A stretch of 64,000 bases of DNA. Source: Neorhizobium huautlense (GTDB lineage: Bacteria > Pseudomonadota > Alphaproteobacteria > Rhizobiales > Rhizobiaceae). The stretch covers positions 62,001 to 126,000 of the forward strand of contig NZ_JAUSRF010000003.1 of the NCBI RefSeq assembly GCF_030811685.1, in the 5' to 3' direction. The position numbers and the translations under genes are program-made. Shown in pieces: positions 34,884-43,280 of this stretch (position 1 is its first letter; each line of letters begins with the position of its first letter). Under the pieces are notes generated by a model that was not told where the DNA came from, did no database searches, and worked only from the letters and a program-made list of their open reading frames with translations.

Positions 34884-35861
34884 ATGTATCGCAGCGTGAT
34901 TTTTACCGGTGTCGTGCTTGCCGTGCTGATGGAGGGGCCGGGTTCCGCCAAAGCCTTTACGGCCTATGTCTCCAACGAAAAGGACAATACAGTCAGCATC
35001 GTCGATACCGAGACCGGCAAGGTCATCGAAACGATGCCAGTCGGCCAGCGACCGCGGGGCATTACCATCTCGCATGACGGAAAACTCGTTTATCTCTGCG
35101 CCAGCGACGACGACACGATCGAAGTGATCGATACCGCCACCCGCAAGATCGTCGGCACGCTTCCGTCCGGTCCGGACCCGGAGCTTTTCGTGCTCTCGCC
35201 AGACGGCAAGCGGCTCTATGTCGCCAACGAGGACGATAATCTGGTCACCGTCATCGACATCGAAAGCCGCGATGTGCTGGCGGAAGTGCCCGTCGGCGTC
35301 GAGCCGGAGGGCATGGGGATCAGCCCCGACGGCAAGGTCATGGTTAACACGTCGGAAACGACGAACATGGCGCATTTCATCGATACCGACAGTTACGAGA
35401 TCACCGACAACATTCTCGTCGATGCCCGGCCGCGCTTCGCCGAGTTCAAGCCGGATGGTTCGGAAGTCTGGGTCAGTGCGGAGATCGGCGGCACGGTTTC
35501 GGTCATCGACAATGCCAGCCGAACGGTCAAACACCGGATCACCTTTGCCATTCCCGGTTTGCGTTCCGAGGCAATCCAGCCGGTTGGCATCCGCATCACC
35601 GCCGATGGCAAAAAGGCCTATGTGGCGCTCGGCCCCGCCAACCGTGTCGCGGTTATCGATACCGCGACCTATGCGGTGGAAAAATACATTCTGGTTGGCC
35701 AGCGCGTCTGGCAGCTCGCCTTCACGCCCAATCAGAAGACTATCATCAGCACCAATGGTGTGTCCAACGACATCACCTTCATCGATGTTGCCTCCGACGA
35801 GGCGGTGCAATCGGTAACGGTCGGGGCTTTGCCTTGGGGCGTGGTCGTCTCGCCGGAGTGA
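34884..35861 (+). CDS. PQQ-associated YVTN-type beta-propeller protein
   Basis: A 325-residue exported protein (signal sequence about 1-22, ending AKA). It is built from YVTN-like repeats of about 42 residues: repeated TVSIVDTETGKVIETMPVG, TIEVIDTATRKIVGTLPSG, LVTVIDIESRDVLAEVPVG and relatives, giving a seven-bladed propeller. It belongs to the family that accompanies PQQ-dependent dehydrogenases. ATG 34884 follows AGGGGAGAGAT. Periplasmic; role unproven, perhaps in maturation or as sensor. Confidence 0.85.
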   Translation: MYRSVIFTGVVLAVLMEGPGSAKAFTAYVSNEKDNTVSIVDTETGKVIETMPVGQRPRGITISHDGKLVYLCASDDDTIEVIDTATRKIVGTLPSGPDPELFVLSPDGKRLYVANEDDNLVTVIDIESRDVLAEVPVGVEPEGMGISPDGKVMVNTSETTNMAHFIDTDSYEITDNILVDARPRFAEFKPDGSEVWVSAEIGGTVSVIDNASRTVKHRITFAIPGLRSEAIQPVGIRITADGKKAYVALGPANRVAVIDTATYAVEKYILVGQRVWQLAFTPNQKTIISTNGVSNDITFIDVASDEAVQSVTVGALPWGVVVSPE

Positions 35862-35898
35862 CCGGAAATTTCAGGCATCAACAGAGGAGGAGGAAGTG

Positions 35899-36390
35899 AT
35901 GAAGACATACCGGACTTTTGCGCTTGCAGCGCTTGCGACGATCCTGCTGCCGATCTGCGCCGGGATGGCGCAGGAAAAGAAGGATGACGATGACGACGAC
36001 AAGCCCGCCGCACAGACAACGACGGCAACGGAAAAGGTGACGCGCGCAAGCAAGGACCTGCCGGAACTCGTTCTGGGCTCGGCAAAGGATCAGTTTGCCG
36101 TCAACCGCAAGGATTTCGAACTGGTCTCCGGCCAGGGGTATCGCTGGAAGATTACCTCTGCGGCGGGCCTCGAATACAAGTTCGTCACCGATCTTTTCCG
36201 CCATGTCTGGATGAACCAGATCGTCATCGAGGATCTCGAAGTCCACATGAACGGTGCGCCTGCCTGGCTGGAATTCGACAGCGAAGGCACGATCCAGGTG
36301 CAGTTCACCGCCGTTCGTCCGGGCAGCTACACCTGGTCGGTGCCGGATCTGGCCGATAAGGGCATGAAGGGCACGATCACCATCAAATAG
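35899..36390 (+). CDS. Uncharacterised periplasmic protein of the PQQ/XoxF island
   Basis: A 163-residue exported protein: signal sequence up to GMAQ (about residue 24), an acidic run KKDDDDDD (an unusual eight-residue stretch), then a compact domain (LVLGSAKDQFAVNRKDFEL, YRWKITSAAGLEYKFVTDLF, VHMNGAPAWLEFDSEGTIQV, VRPGSYTWSVPDL). The strand pattern, with a late PGxYxWSVPD, is like a cupredoxin-type beta-sandwich but without recognisable copper ligands. ATG 35899 is preferred to GTG 35896; GAGGAGGAGG lies upstream. Its job is unknown; position between propeller and ABC ATPase implies it works with them. Confidence 0.75.
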   Translation: MKTYRTFALAALATILLPICAGMAQEKKDDDDDDKPAAQTTTATEKVTRASKDLPELVLGSAKDQFAVNRKDFELVSGQGYRWKITSAAGLEYKFVTDLFRHVWMNQIVIEDLEVHMNGAPAWLEFDSEGTIQVQFTAVRPGSYTWSVPDLADKGMKGTITIK

Positions 36391-36435
36391 TTGCGTTACA
36401 GTATGGGGGGAGGGCTGGCCGTGGAGGATATGGTC

Positions 36436-37236
36436 ATGCGTGAGGGCGAGAACGGGCCGCCGGCTCTGGAAGTCTCGGCGGTCAGCCATTCCTATGGGCA
36501 GAAAAAGGCATTGGATGCGGTTTCCTTTGCGATCCCGCTCGGCCGGTTAACTGTGCTGCTGGGGCTGAACGGCGCTGGCAAAACCACGCTGTTTTCGCTG
36601 ATCAGCCATCTCTACGACACCCGTCAGGGCGCAATTCGCGTTTTCGGGCATGATATCAGGCAGACGCCTGGCGAGGCGCTGCGGCGGCTCGGCATCGTTT
36701 TCCAGGCCCGCACACTCGATCTCGACCTCTCCGTCGGTCAGAACCTTGCCTATCACGCAGCCCTGCACGGCATCGGACGGCTGCGGGCGAAGGCGCGTAT
36801 CCATGCACTTCTCTCACAGATCGATATGGCCGATCGCCTGCATGACAAAGCGCGCAGCCTATCCGGCGGGCAGATGCGGCGGGTGGAAATCGTCAGGGCC
36901 CTGCTGCACGACCCGTCTCTGCTGTTGCTCGACGAGGCGACGGTCGGCCTCGATATCCGCTCGCGCGCCGACATTCTGGCGACGATCCGGGCGCTTGTTG
37001 CGGAAAAAGGTATCAGTGTTCTTTGGGCGACCCATCTGATCGACGAGGTGGATGATCGCGACGAGGTGGTGATCCTCGACAAGGGCAGGGTTCTGGCCGC
37101 CGGCCCGGTGACCGAGATCGTCACCAAAACCGGAACGGCGGATATAAGGCAGGCCTTTGCCGCGTTGAGCGGCCTTACAGCCGTACCATTAGGTGGTGGC
37201 GCGCCGACCCTGCCTGCCGTTGGAGCAAGACGATGA
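36436..37236 (+). CDS. PQQ-associated ABC transporter ATP-binding protein
   Basis: About 266 residues. Walker A GLNGAGKTTLFSLI, signature LSGGQMRRVEIVRAL, Walker B LLLLDEATVGLD and ATHLIDEVDDRDEV are present. This is the drug-export/NodI-like class, not the importer class. Start options are GTG 36421 and ATG 36436, each with GGAGG about 7-8 bp upstream; ATG is chosen. The stop overlaps the permease start by 4 bp. It belongs to the exporter set found with PQQ alcohol dehydrogenases, whose substrate is unknown. Confidence 0.85.
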   Translation: MREGENGPPALEVSAVSHSYGQKKALDAVSFAIPLGRLTVLLGLNGAGKTTLFSLISHLYDTRQGAIRVFGHDIRQTPGEALRRLGIVFQARTLDLDLSVGQNLAYHAALHGIGRLRAKARIHALLSQIDMADRLHDKARSLSGGQMRRVEIVRALLHDPSLLLLDEATVGLDIRSRADILATIRALVAEKGISVLWATHLIDEVDDRDEVVILDKGRVLAAGPVTEIVTKTGTADIRQAFAALSGLTAVPLGGGAPTLPAVGARR

Positions 37237-38105
37237 CCATGGAAACAGACATGCGAACCGGTATTTTGGACGGCACGGCGCGCCGCAGTTTCGGCCCCGC
37301 ACAGTACCTCTCCTGTCTCGCCGGCATCATGACGCGCGAGGGGGTGCGGTTTCTCAATCAGCGCGAACGGTTCATCTCCTCATTGGTACGGCCGATGCTA
37401 TGGCTATTCGTGTTTGCCGCCGGTTTCCGCCAGGTGCTCGGCGTCTCGATCATCCCGCCCTACAAGACCTATGTCCTTTACGAGGTCTATATCACCCCCG
37501 GCCTTTGCGGCATGATCCTGCTGTTCAGCGGCATGCAGTCGTCGCTGTCGATGGTCTATGACCGCGAAATGGGCAATATGCGCATCCTGCTGGTCAGTCC
37601 GTTTCCGCGCTGGTTTCTGCTTGTGTCAAAACTGCTGGCGGGTGTCGCGGTGTCGATCGTTCAGGTCTATGCCTTTTTGGCGATCGCCTGGTTCTGGAGC
37701 GTCAAACCACCGCCCTTTGGTTATCTCCTCGTTTTGCCGGCGCTTTGCCTGTCGGGCATGATGTTGTGTTCGCTCGGCATGTTCCTGTCCTCGATGATCC
37801 GGCAGCTCGAGAATTTTGCCGGCATCATGAACTTCGTAATTTTTCCGATGTATTTCGCCTCTTCGGCGCTTTATCCGCTGTGGCGGGTGCAGGAATCCAG
37901 CCCGCTACTTTACCACATCTGTCAGGCAAACCCGTTCACCTACGCGGTCGAGCTGATCCGGTTTGCACTTTATGGCCAGATCGACTGGCTGTCGCTTGGC
38001 GTGGTGGCCGGCTTTACCGCGCTTTTCCTCGGAGCCGCCATTCTGGCCTATGACCCGTCCAACGGACTTCTCGCCCGGCGGCAGGATACGGGAGGGAATA
38101 CCTGA
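37233..38105 (+). CDS. ABC-2 type permease of the PQQ-associated exporter
   Basis: A 290-residue protein with about six membrane segments (for example FLNQRERFISSLVRPMLWLF, LLFSGMQSSLSMVYDREMG, and a C-terminal ANPFTYAVELIRFALYG). This is the ABC-2/NodJ family architecture, typical of exporters. ATG 37233 overlaps the ATPase stop; its stop overlaps the next start by one base (TGATG). Confidence 0.87.
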   Translation: MTMETDMRTGILDGTARRSFGPAQYLSCLAGIMTREGVRFLNQRERFISSLVRPMLWLFVFAAGFRQVLGVSIIPPYKTYVLYEVYITPGLCGMILLFSGMQSSLSMVYDREMGNMRILLVSPFPRWFLLVSKLLAGVAVSIVQVYAFLAIAWFWSVKPPPFGYLLVLPALCLSGMMLCSLGMFLSSMIRQLENFAGIMNFVIFPMYFASSALYPLWRVQESSPLLYHICQANPFTYAVELIRFALYGQIDWLSLGVVAGFTALFLGAAILAYDPSNGLLARRQDTGGNT

Positions 38106-38737
38106 TGCTACGCTTGATCCTTTCTGGCCTCGCGCTCGTGGTTTGCGCCGTCTGCCCATCGCTTGCCGCGCAGGGTGACGATCCGGACTGGCCCTGCATC
38201 CAGCGCAAGGTGCCGGAACTTTCGATCGGCCAGATCTGGACAGGGGCAGAGCTTCCGCCCGAAGCTCGGGACTGGTCGCAGGATCCAACGGTTGCAGCGT
38301 TGATCGAGGCGCTTTCGGCCCGCCGTATGCCGCTGGCGGATGCGGAGCAACGGATAAGGACGTATCGTGACGGGCTGGGGCAGGACAGGAAAGCGCAGCA
38401 GATCGCCATGCTGGTCCAGGGCCTGTTCGACAGGATGAATGGCGAGCGCAGCCAGGTGATCTCCGGCATCGCCCGTTATGCTCATAGCCAGCGAACCATG
38501 GCGGAGAGCCTAAGGCGGGAAGCCTCCCAGATAGATGCGCTGCGCGCAAAGCCGGATGCCAATGCCAACGAGGTGGCCGTTCGTACCGAAAGGCTGAAAT
38601 TCCAGACCCGGATTTTTCAGGAGCGCGTACAGTCGCTGACCTTCGTGTGCGAAGTGCCGACATTGATCGAACAGCGCCTTTATGCGCTGGTCCAGACGCT
38701 GCTCAAGGCGGGGGATGAGGCGCCGCCTGCGCGGTAA
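38105..38737 (+). CDS. Uncharacterised exported helical protein of the PQQ island
   Basis: A 210-residue exported protein with signal peptide (LILSGLALVVCAVCPSLAAQ). The mature protein has CIQRKVPELSIGQIWTG then a long helical region with heptad-like spacing (residues about 60-190, ARRMPLADAEQRIRTYRDGL, RREASQIDALRAK), suggesting a coiled coil or helical bundle. It has two cysteines in the mature part. No family recognised; last gene of the ABC set, ending about 40 bp before the repeat element at 38775. Confidence 0.72.
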   Translation: MLRLILSGLALVVCAVCPSLAAQGDDPDWPCIQRKVPELSIGQIWTGAELPPEARDWSQDPTVAALIEALSARRMPLADAEQRIRTYRDGLGQDRKAQQIAMLVQGLFDRMNGERSQVISGIARYAHSQRTMAESLRREASQIDALRAKPDANANEVAVRTERLKFQTRIFQERVQSLTFVCEVPTLIEQRLYALVQTLLKAGDEAPPAR

Positions 38738-38774
38738 CGCCTCTCTGTCGGCTTTGAATTCGATTGCCGTTGCT

Positions 38775-39050
38775 TAGAGCGGTTCATTGTTAAATGGAAA
38801 CAGTTCTGTTGGCTCAAACGGAGTCGGATGGTCGCATGGCAGGCGCGCGTCGTAGCCACAGCATACGGCCAAGCCGGCCATGCGACCAGACGGCCCGTTT
38901 CAGCCAACCCGAAGGGCCGGGCACCTTTCCGCCGGGATCAGTGGCGATCGGCTCGCACGTACACCCGTGGTATGCACTTCGCCAATCGCCACTGCCCCGA
39001 CAAAAACCTGCTCCGGCAGAACTGGTTCCATTTAACAATGAACCGCTCTA
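38775..39050. mobile_element. MITE-like element with 34-bp terminal inverted repeats
   Basis: Both ends carry the same sequence in opposite orientation: TAGAGCGGTTCATTGTTAAA on the left (38775 on), continuing ATGGAAACAGTTCTG, and its complement at 39017-39050 with one mismatch. The ends TA…TA fit a TA target duplication as for IS630/Tc1-like elements. Two internal hairpins are seen: GGTCGCATGGC/GCCATGCGACC (38830-38840, 38877-38887) and CAGTGGCGAT/ATCGCCACTG (38939-38948, 38985-38994), the latter with a smaller stem inside. No transposase is encoded. The right end supplies the stop codon of the cytochrome c gene. Confidence 0.75.
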
Positions 39051-39428
39051 CGGCGAAAACTGCTTCAGATAGGCAATGACATCGGCGACATCCTTGTCTT
39101 GCTTGAGGCCGGGAAAGGCCATTTTCGTGCCTTTGACGACGCCCTTCGGATCGTGAAGATAGGAAGCGAGCGTGGCCTCGTCCCACGCCATGCCGCCCTT
39201 GCCGGCGTCCGCCATCGCTGCGGAATATTTGAACCCCGCCTGGGTCCCGGCTGTCCGTCCGAGCAGCCCCTTCAGCGAGGGGCCGATCTTGTTCTGATCT
39301 GTATCGGGAACATGACAGGCCTTGCACTTGAGAAATACTTTTTCACCCAGGGCGGCATCTTGCCCGAAGGCATGACTCGCCATCGGCACAATCAGGCCGA
39401 TGGCGCCAACATAACAGATGGCACGCAT
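39048..39428 (-). CDS. Cytochrome c class I
   Basis: A 126-residue exported cytochrome (signal peptide MRAICYVGAIGLIVPMASHA, cleaved before FGQDA). Heme-binding motif CKACH is at residues 35-39 and the axial methionine is in KGTKMAFPG. Start ATG 39428 follows GGAGGAATT. Its size matches small electron-carrier cytochromes (c2/c550 type), which can accept electrons from PQQ dehydrogenases or pass them to the terminal oxidase. Its stop codon (TAG, 39048-39050) lies inside the terminal repeat of the adjacent MITE-like element. Confidence 0.88.
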   Translation of the reverse strand: MRAICYVGAIGLIVPMASHAFGQDAALGEKVFLKCKACHVPDTDQNKIGPSLKGLLGRTAGTQAGFKYSAAMADAGKGGMAWDEATLASYLHDPKGVVKGTKMAFPGLKQDKDVADVIAYLKQFSP

Positions 39429-39672
39429 AGAATTCCTCCCAAAAATACGGCCGCGATCGAGACCACAGGTCCTCTCCCCCATACACTGCGGCACACGCAA
39501 GGGTAGTTATCGGTTGCCGTAAGTCAACATCACTGTTTCCGGCTTTTTGCGAAATCGCCTTGCGATGGCTTGCCCCAGGGGCAACTTGACGCCGCTTCGG
39601 GCCGGGCGTATTTTTTCGAAATGACGCGCCTCGGAAGGAGGAGCCCGTCCGCCATATGGGTGGGGGTATTCG

Positions 39673-39882
39673 ATGAACATGGTCGATCTCATCCTGACGG
39701 TATGTCTTCTGGCCAATCCGACGAGTTGCCGCGAGGAACATCTGCTCTTCGAAAGCCGCGGCTCGCTGTTCCAGTGCATGATCCTGGCGCCGACGGAAAT
39801 CGCCAAATGGTCGGAAGAGCACCCCGCCTTGCTTATAAAGCGCTGGAGATGTGCCTTTCCGGACAATGGTCGGCAAATCTGA
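39673..39882 (+). CDS. Small cysteine-containing conserved protein, function unknown
   Basis: A 69-residue protein with hydrophobic N-terminus (VDLILTVCLLANP) and four cysteines (CREEHLLFE…, QCMILAPTEIAKWSEEHP, WRCAFPD). GGGTGGGGG lies 7 bp upstream of ATG 39673. Proteins of this style with spaced cysteines are met beside PQQ-type loci in rhizobia, but the family was not identified. It converges on the next gene. Confidence 0.6.
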   Translation: MNMVDLILTVCLLANPTSCREEHLLFESRGSLFQCMILAPTEIAKWSEEHPALLIKRWRCAFPDNGRQI

Positions 39883-39912
39883 AAGGATGCCGCGCCGCCT
39901 GAAAGGGTCCCG

Positions 39913-40257
39913 TCAGAAACACCGTACATCGGCCTCCGCCTGTGCGCGCCGCAATTCGGAGATGGCGTTTTTTGCCGCAGCTCCCTGCCTGAAAAGCACC
40001 CCCCTCTCGCCCGTTTCCAGGCCCATGCTGCGAAAAGTCTCCGCCGCCTCGTAGCGATCGTAAGGAATGATCGACGCAATCACGTCGATCGAGCAAGAAC
40101 AGCTATTGAGTGCTTTTCGCGTTTCGCCATTGGCTTTCATGCATCCGCCAACATACTCAACGATTGCAACCGATGGGTAGTGTTCGGTTGCCAATGCGGC
40201 GCCAGCGGAGCCGAGTGAAACGAAGCAAATCGCAATGCGAATAAATCCGATATTCAT
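39913..40257 (-). CDS. Small exported protein of the XoxF island, function unknown
   Basis: A 114-residue protein with signal peptide (IRIAICFVSLGSAGAALA) and cysteines in VGGCMKANG and SCSCSIDVIAS, plus a C-terminal VRCF. The region CSCSIDVIASIIPYDRYEAAETFRSM (positions about 54-79) suggests a small helical domain. A relative in sequence style to small proteins near methanol dehydrogenase genes; the role is unknown. Start ATG 40257 is preceded by CAGGGAG on the minus strand. Confidence 0.7.
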   Translation of the reverse strand: MNIGFIRIAICFVSLGSAGAALATEHYPSVAIVEYVGGCMKANGETRKALNSCSCSIDVIASIIPYDRYEAAETFRSMGLETGERGVLFRQGAAAKNAISELRRAQAEADVRCF

Positions 40258-40672
40258 TCATAAATCTCCCTGTTAGCGGATTTGTGTTTGCGTAAGCCTA
40301 AATGTGCCCTCTGATCATGTTCGTGTTGTTGCTTCATTGTCAAATGTAATATTTGTGAGCTTTTGCAATATATAATGATGCATTACAGCATTTATATGTG
40401 TGGCACTAATGTATCCATAATAAATTTGCTTATGCCAACTTAATAACCTATCTTTCACTCGTTTTCCGGCTTTAAGGTCTGGCTTTTGGGAGGGGCGAGA
40501 CCCGCAGGTTCGTGGATGGAGAATAACGGTGCCAACTGGCCGTCCATGTGCCGTGACACGCTGCCGGAAATATTTCCCGCATAGTTGAGAAAATCGCTTT
40601 GGCTGCCCTGGAGCATGCGGAGGTTCGCTGTGCCGAACTTCGCGTGAGTGATAAGCATCGGGAGGATTTCAC
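40258..40672. promoter_or_regulatory. Upstream region of xoxF
   Basis: A 415-bp region, AT-rich between 40300 and 40450, with no gene. It must contain the xoxF promoter and the divergent promoter of the small exported protein. The stretch with TTTGCAATATATAATGATGC (40372-40391) is the most promoter-like part. The xoxF ribosome site GGGAGG lies at 40660-40665. No regulatory boxes were recognised. Confidence 0.4.
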
Positions 40673-42592
40673 ATGCGCTTATCTGGAAAACGCGTAATTG
40701 CGAGACATGCATTTTTGATGCTGGCAGCGACGGGATGTCTCGCCGCCGGATTTGCCGGAGCCGCTCTGGCAAACGACGAGTTGACGACCCTGTCCGCCAA
40801 CCCGAAGAACTGGGCAATGCCTGCAGGCAACTATGCCAATCATCGTTATTCGGAACTGAACCAGATCACCAAGGACAACGTGAAGAACCTGCAGGTGAAG
40901 TGGAGCTTTTCCACGGGTGTCCTGCGTGGCCATGAAGGCGGTCCGCTGGTGATCGGCGACGTGATGTATATCCACACGCCGTTCCCCAATATCGTCTATG
41001 CGCTCGATCTCAACAACGACGGCAAGATCCTCTGGAAATACGAACCGAAGCAGGATCCGAACGTCATCGGCATCATGTGCTGCGACACGGTCAATCGCGG
41101 CGTGGCTTATGGTGACGGAAAGATCATCCTCAACCAGGCGGACACGACCGTCGTGGCGCTCGATGCCAAGACCGGCAAGGTGGTCTGGTCGGTGAAGAAC
41201 GGCGACCAGACCGATGGCAGCAAGGGTGAATCCGGCACGGCCGCCCCCCTGATCATCAAGGACAAGGTGATCATCGGCGTGTCCGGTGCCGAATTCGGCG
41301 TGCGCGGCTGGACGGCTGCCTATAACCTGAAAGATGGTTCGCTTGCCTGGAAAGCCTATTCTACTGGACCGGATGCCGAAACCCTGATCGATCCGGAAAA
41401 GACCACCCACCTGGGAAAGCCGGTCGGCAAGGATTCCGGCATGAACACCTGGGAAGGCGAACAGTGGAAGACCGGTGGCGGCACGACCTGGGGCTGGTTC
41501 TCCTATGATGCCAAGTCCAATCTCGTCTATTACGGCACGGGCAACCCCTCGACCTGGAACCCGGTGCAGCGTCCCGGCGATAACAGATGGTCGATGACGC
41601 TGATGGCCCGCGATGCCGATACCGGCCAAGCCAAGTGGCTCTACCAGATGACCCCGCATGACGAATGGGATTATGACGGCGTCAACGAAAACATCCTTGT
41701 CGACGGTATGGAGATCGGCGGCAAAAAACATGATGTGCTGGTGCATCTCGACCGCAACGGTTTTGGCTACACGCTGGACCGGGTGAGCGGAGAGCTGCTG
41801 GTCGCCAAGAAATACGACCCGAAGGTCAACTGGGCGAGCGAAGTGGTGATGGATCCGAAAAGCGAGCAATATGGCCGCCCGCAGGTGGTCGCCAAATATT
41901 CGACGCACCAGAATGGCGAGGACGTCAACTCCACCGGCATCTGCCCCGCAGCGCTCGGCTCCAAGGACCAGCAACCGGCCACCTATTCGCCGAAAACCGG
42001 CCTGTTCTACGTGCCGACCAACCATGTCTGCATGGATTACGAGCCCTACAAGGTGAGTTACACGGCAGGCCAGCCCTATGTCGGGGCAACGGTCTCCATG
42101 TATCCGGCTCCGGACAGCCATGGCGGCATGGGCAATTTCATCGCCTGGGATGCCGCCAAGGGCGAGATCGTCTGGTCGGTCCCGGAACAGTTCTCCGTCT
42201 GGTCCGGTGCGCTGGCAACGGCCGGCGATGTGGTCTTCTACGGCACGCTGGAAGGTTACATCAAGGCGGTCAATCTGGACGGCAAGGAACTCTACCGGTT
42301 CAAGACGCCGTCCGGCATCATCGGCAACATCAACACGTTCGAACATGGCGGCAAGCAATATATCGCCGTGCTCTCGGGCGTCGGTGGCTGGGCCGGTATC
42401 GGTCTCGCCGGCGGTCTTCTGTCGCCGGAAAATGCGGCCGCATGGCATGGTGCGGTCGATCAGGGCCGCGGTGGACAGGATGAGGCCGCAGTGGTCGGCA
42501 CGGCCGGCCTCGGTGCGGTCGGCGGTTATGCCGCCCTTGCCGATTATACGACGCTCGGTGGCCAATTGACGGTTTTCGGTCTTCCCGACTGA
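40673..42592 (+). CDS. xoxF: Lanthanide-dependent methanol dehydrogenase XoxF (PQQ alcohol dehydrogenase)
   Basis: A 639-residue periplasmic eight-bladed propeller quinoprotein with signal peptide (cleaved after ALA, about residue 33). Adjacent Cys136-Cys137 form the vicinal disulfide over PQQ. Metal ligands Glu207 (SGAEFG), Asn291 (GTGNPS) and catalytic Asp333 with Asp335 in [10 protein letters not shown] are visible. The extra Asp335 is the hallmark of lanthanide-dependent XoxF, where calcium MxaF has Ala. It oxidises methanol to formaldehyde and passes electrons to the cytochrome encoded next. GGGAGG at 40660 supports ATG 40673. Confidence 0.94.
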   Translation: MRLSGKRVIARHAFLMLAATGCLAAGFAGAALANDELTTLSANPKNWAMPAGNYANHRYSELNQITKDNVKNLQVKWSFSTGVLRGHEGGPLVIGDVMYIHTPFPNIVYALDLNNDGKILWKYEPKQDPNVIGIMCCDTVNRGVAYGDGKIILNQADTTVVALDAKTGKVVWSVKNGDQTDGSKGESGTAAPLIIKDKVIIGVSGAEFGVRGWTAAYNLKDGSLAWKAYSTGPDAETLIDPEKTTHLGKPVGKDSGMNTWEGEQWKTGGGTTWGWFSYDAKSNLVYYGTGNPSTWNPVQRPGDNRWSMTLMARDADTGQAKWLYQMTPHDEWDYDGVNENILVDGMEIGGKKHDVLVHLDRNGFGYTLDRVSGELLVAKKYDPKVNWASEVVMDPKSEQYGRPQVVAKYSTHQNGEDVNSTGICPAALGSKDQQPATYSPKTGLFYVPTNHVCMDYEPYKVSYTAGQPYVGATVSMYPAPDSHGGMGNFIAWDAAKGEIVWSVPEQFSVWSGALATAGDVVFYGTLEGYIKAVNLDGKELYRFKTPSGIIGNINTFEHGGKQYIAVLSGVGGWAGIGLAGGLLSPENAAAWHGAVDQGRGGQDEAAVVGTAGLGAVGGYAALADYTTLGGQLTVFGLPD

Positions 42593-42607
42593 CGGACCTG
42601 AGCAGAC

Positions 42608-42633
42608 GGGTCGCGCTCAACGAGGCGCGGCCC
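42608..42633 (+). terminator. Hairpin after xoxF (intra-operon)
   Basis: GGGTCGCGC and GCGCGGCCC pair with one G-U pair around an eight-base loop, 15 bp after the xoxF stop. It lies between xoxF and the cytochrome gene and may allow high xoxF expression with reduced downstream transcript. No U-run. Confidence 0.45.
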
Positions 42634-42751
42634 GCCACGGGATCAGTGCATCATTTAGGGTAATAACGTGGTTTGCGGCTTTCGCGGCATAAGAGGCCCG
42701 AAACAGGCGCCAGACCGTGCATGCAAAATGTTTGACGTGTGAGGTTTTTCA

Positions 42752-43279
42752 ATGGCTTTTCGCATGGCAGTTTTCGCGTTTTGTGCAGCGACATTCTCCT
42801 TTTCGAGTTTTGGAACGGTCTTCGCCGACGACGACAAGCAAAAGGCGGCGGTGGCGACGGAGGAGGACGGAAAGTTCTTCGACAAGGACGGCAATCCGAC
42901 CTTTCGCATTTCCGCCGATGGCACGGTCGACTGGTACACGTTCAGTGGTTACCGACGGTACCATTCCGACTGTCACACCTGTCATGGGCCCGATGGCGTC
43001 GGTTCCAGTTATGCGCCCGCCTTGGCCAACAGCCTGAAAAAGCTGGATTATGCGAGTTTCCTGTCGATCGTGGCGGAAGGTCGCAAGAATGTCGGCGGCG
43101 GCAAGGAAAACGTCATGCCGGCCTTTGGCGACAACAAGAACGTCTATTGTTATCTCGACGATATCTACGTTTATCTGCGTGCACGCGCGGTGGAGGCCGC
43201 GCCGCGCGGACGTCCGCCTAAGAAAGCCGACAAGCCGCAGGGGGCAAAGGATTACGAAGCCTCCTGCATGGGAGGCTGA
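42752..43279 (+). CDS. xoxG: XoxG-type c-type cytochrome (electron acceptor of XoxF)
   Basis: A 175-residue exported cytochrome (signal sequence about 1-25, ending VFA). The heme motif CHTCHGPDGVG starts at residue 74 with His78, and the axial methionine is in ENVMPAFGDNKN. The N-terminal domain has an unusual FRISADGTVDWYTFSGYRRY segment typical for XoxG. A Lys/Pro-rich tail ends in a cysteine (SCMGG). It stands between xoxF and xoxJ, so it is the likely physiological electron acceptor. Confidence 0.9.
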   Translation: MAFRMAVFAFCAATFSFSSFGTVFADDDKQKAAVATEEDGKFFDKDGNPTFRISADGTVDWYTFSGYRRYHSDCHTCHGPDGVGSSYAPALANSLKKLDYASFLSIVAEGRKNVGGGKENVMPAFGDNKNVYCYLDDIYVYLRARAVEAAPRGRPPKKADKPQGAKDYEASCMGG

Positions 43280-43280
43280 G

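Noticed and set aside
38775..39050. Interpreting the inverted repeat as a simple transcription terminator
   Set aside because: The repeats are 34 bp long, about 210 bp apart and enclose two further hairpins, which fits a mobile-element relic better than a terminator.
40679..42565. Very long open frame (about 628 codons) antisense to xoxF
   Set aside because: It mirrors the codon structure of the GC-rich xoxF gene, has no recognisable domain and no ribosome site; a compositional shadow.
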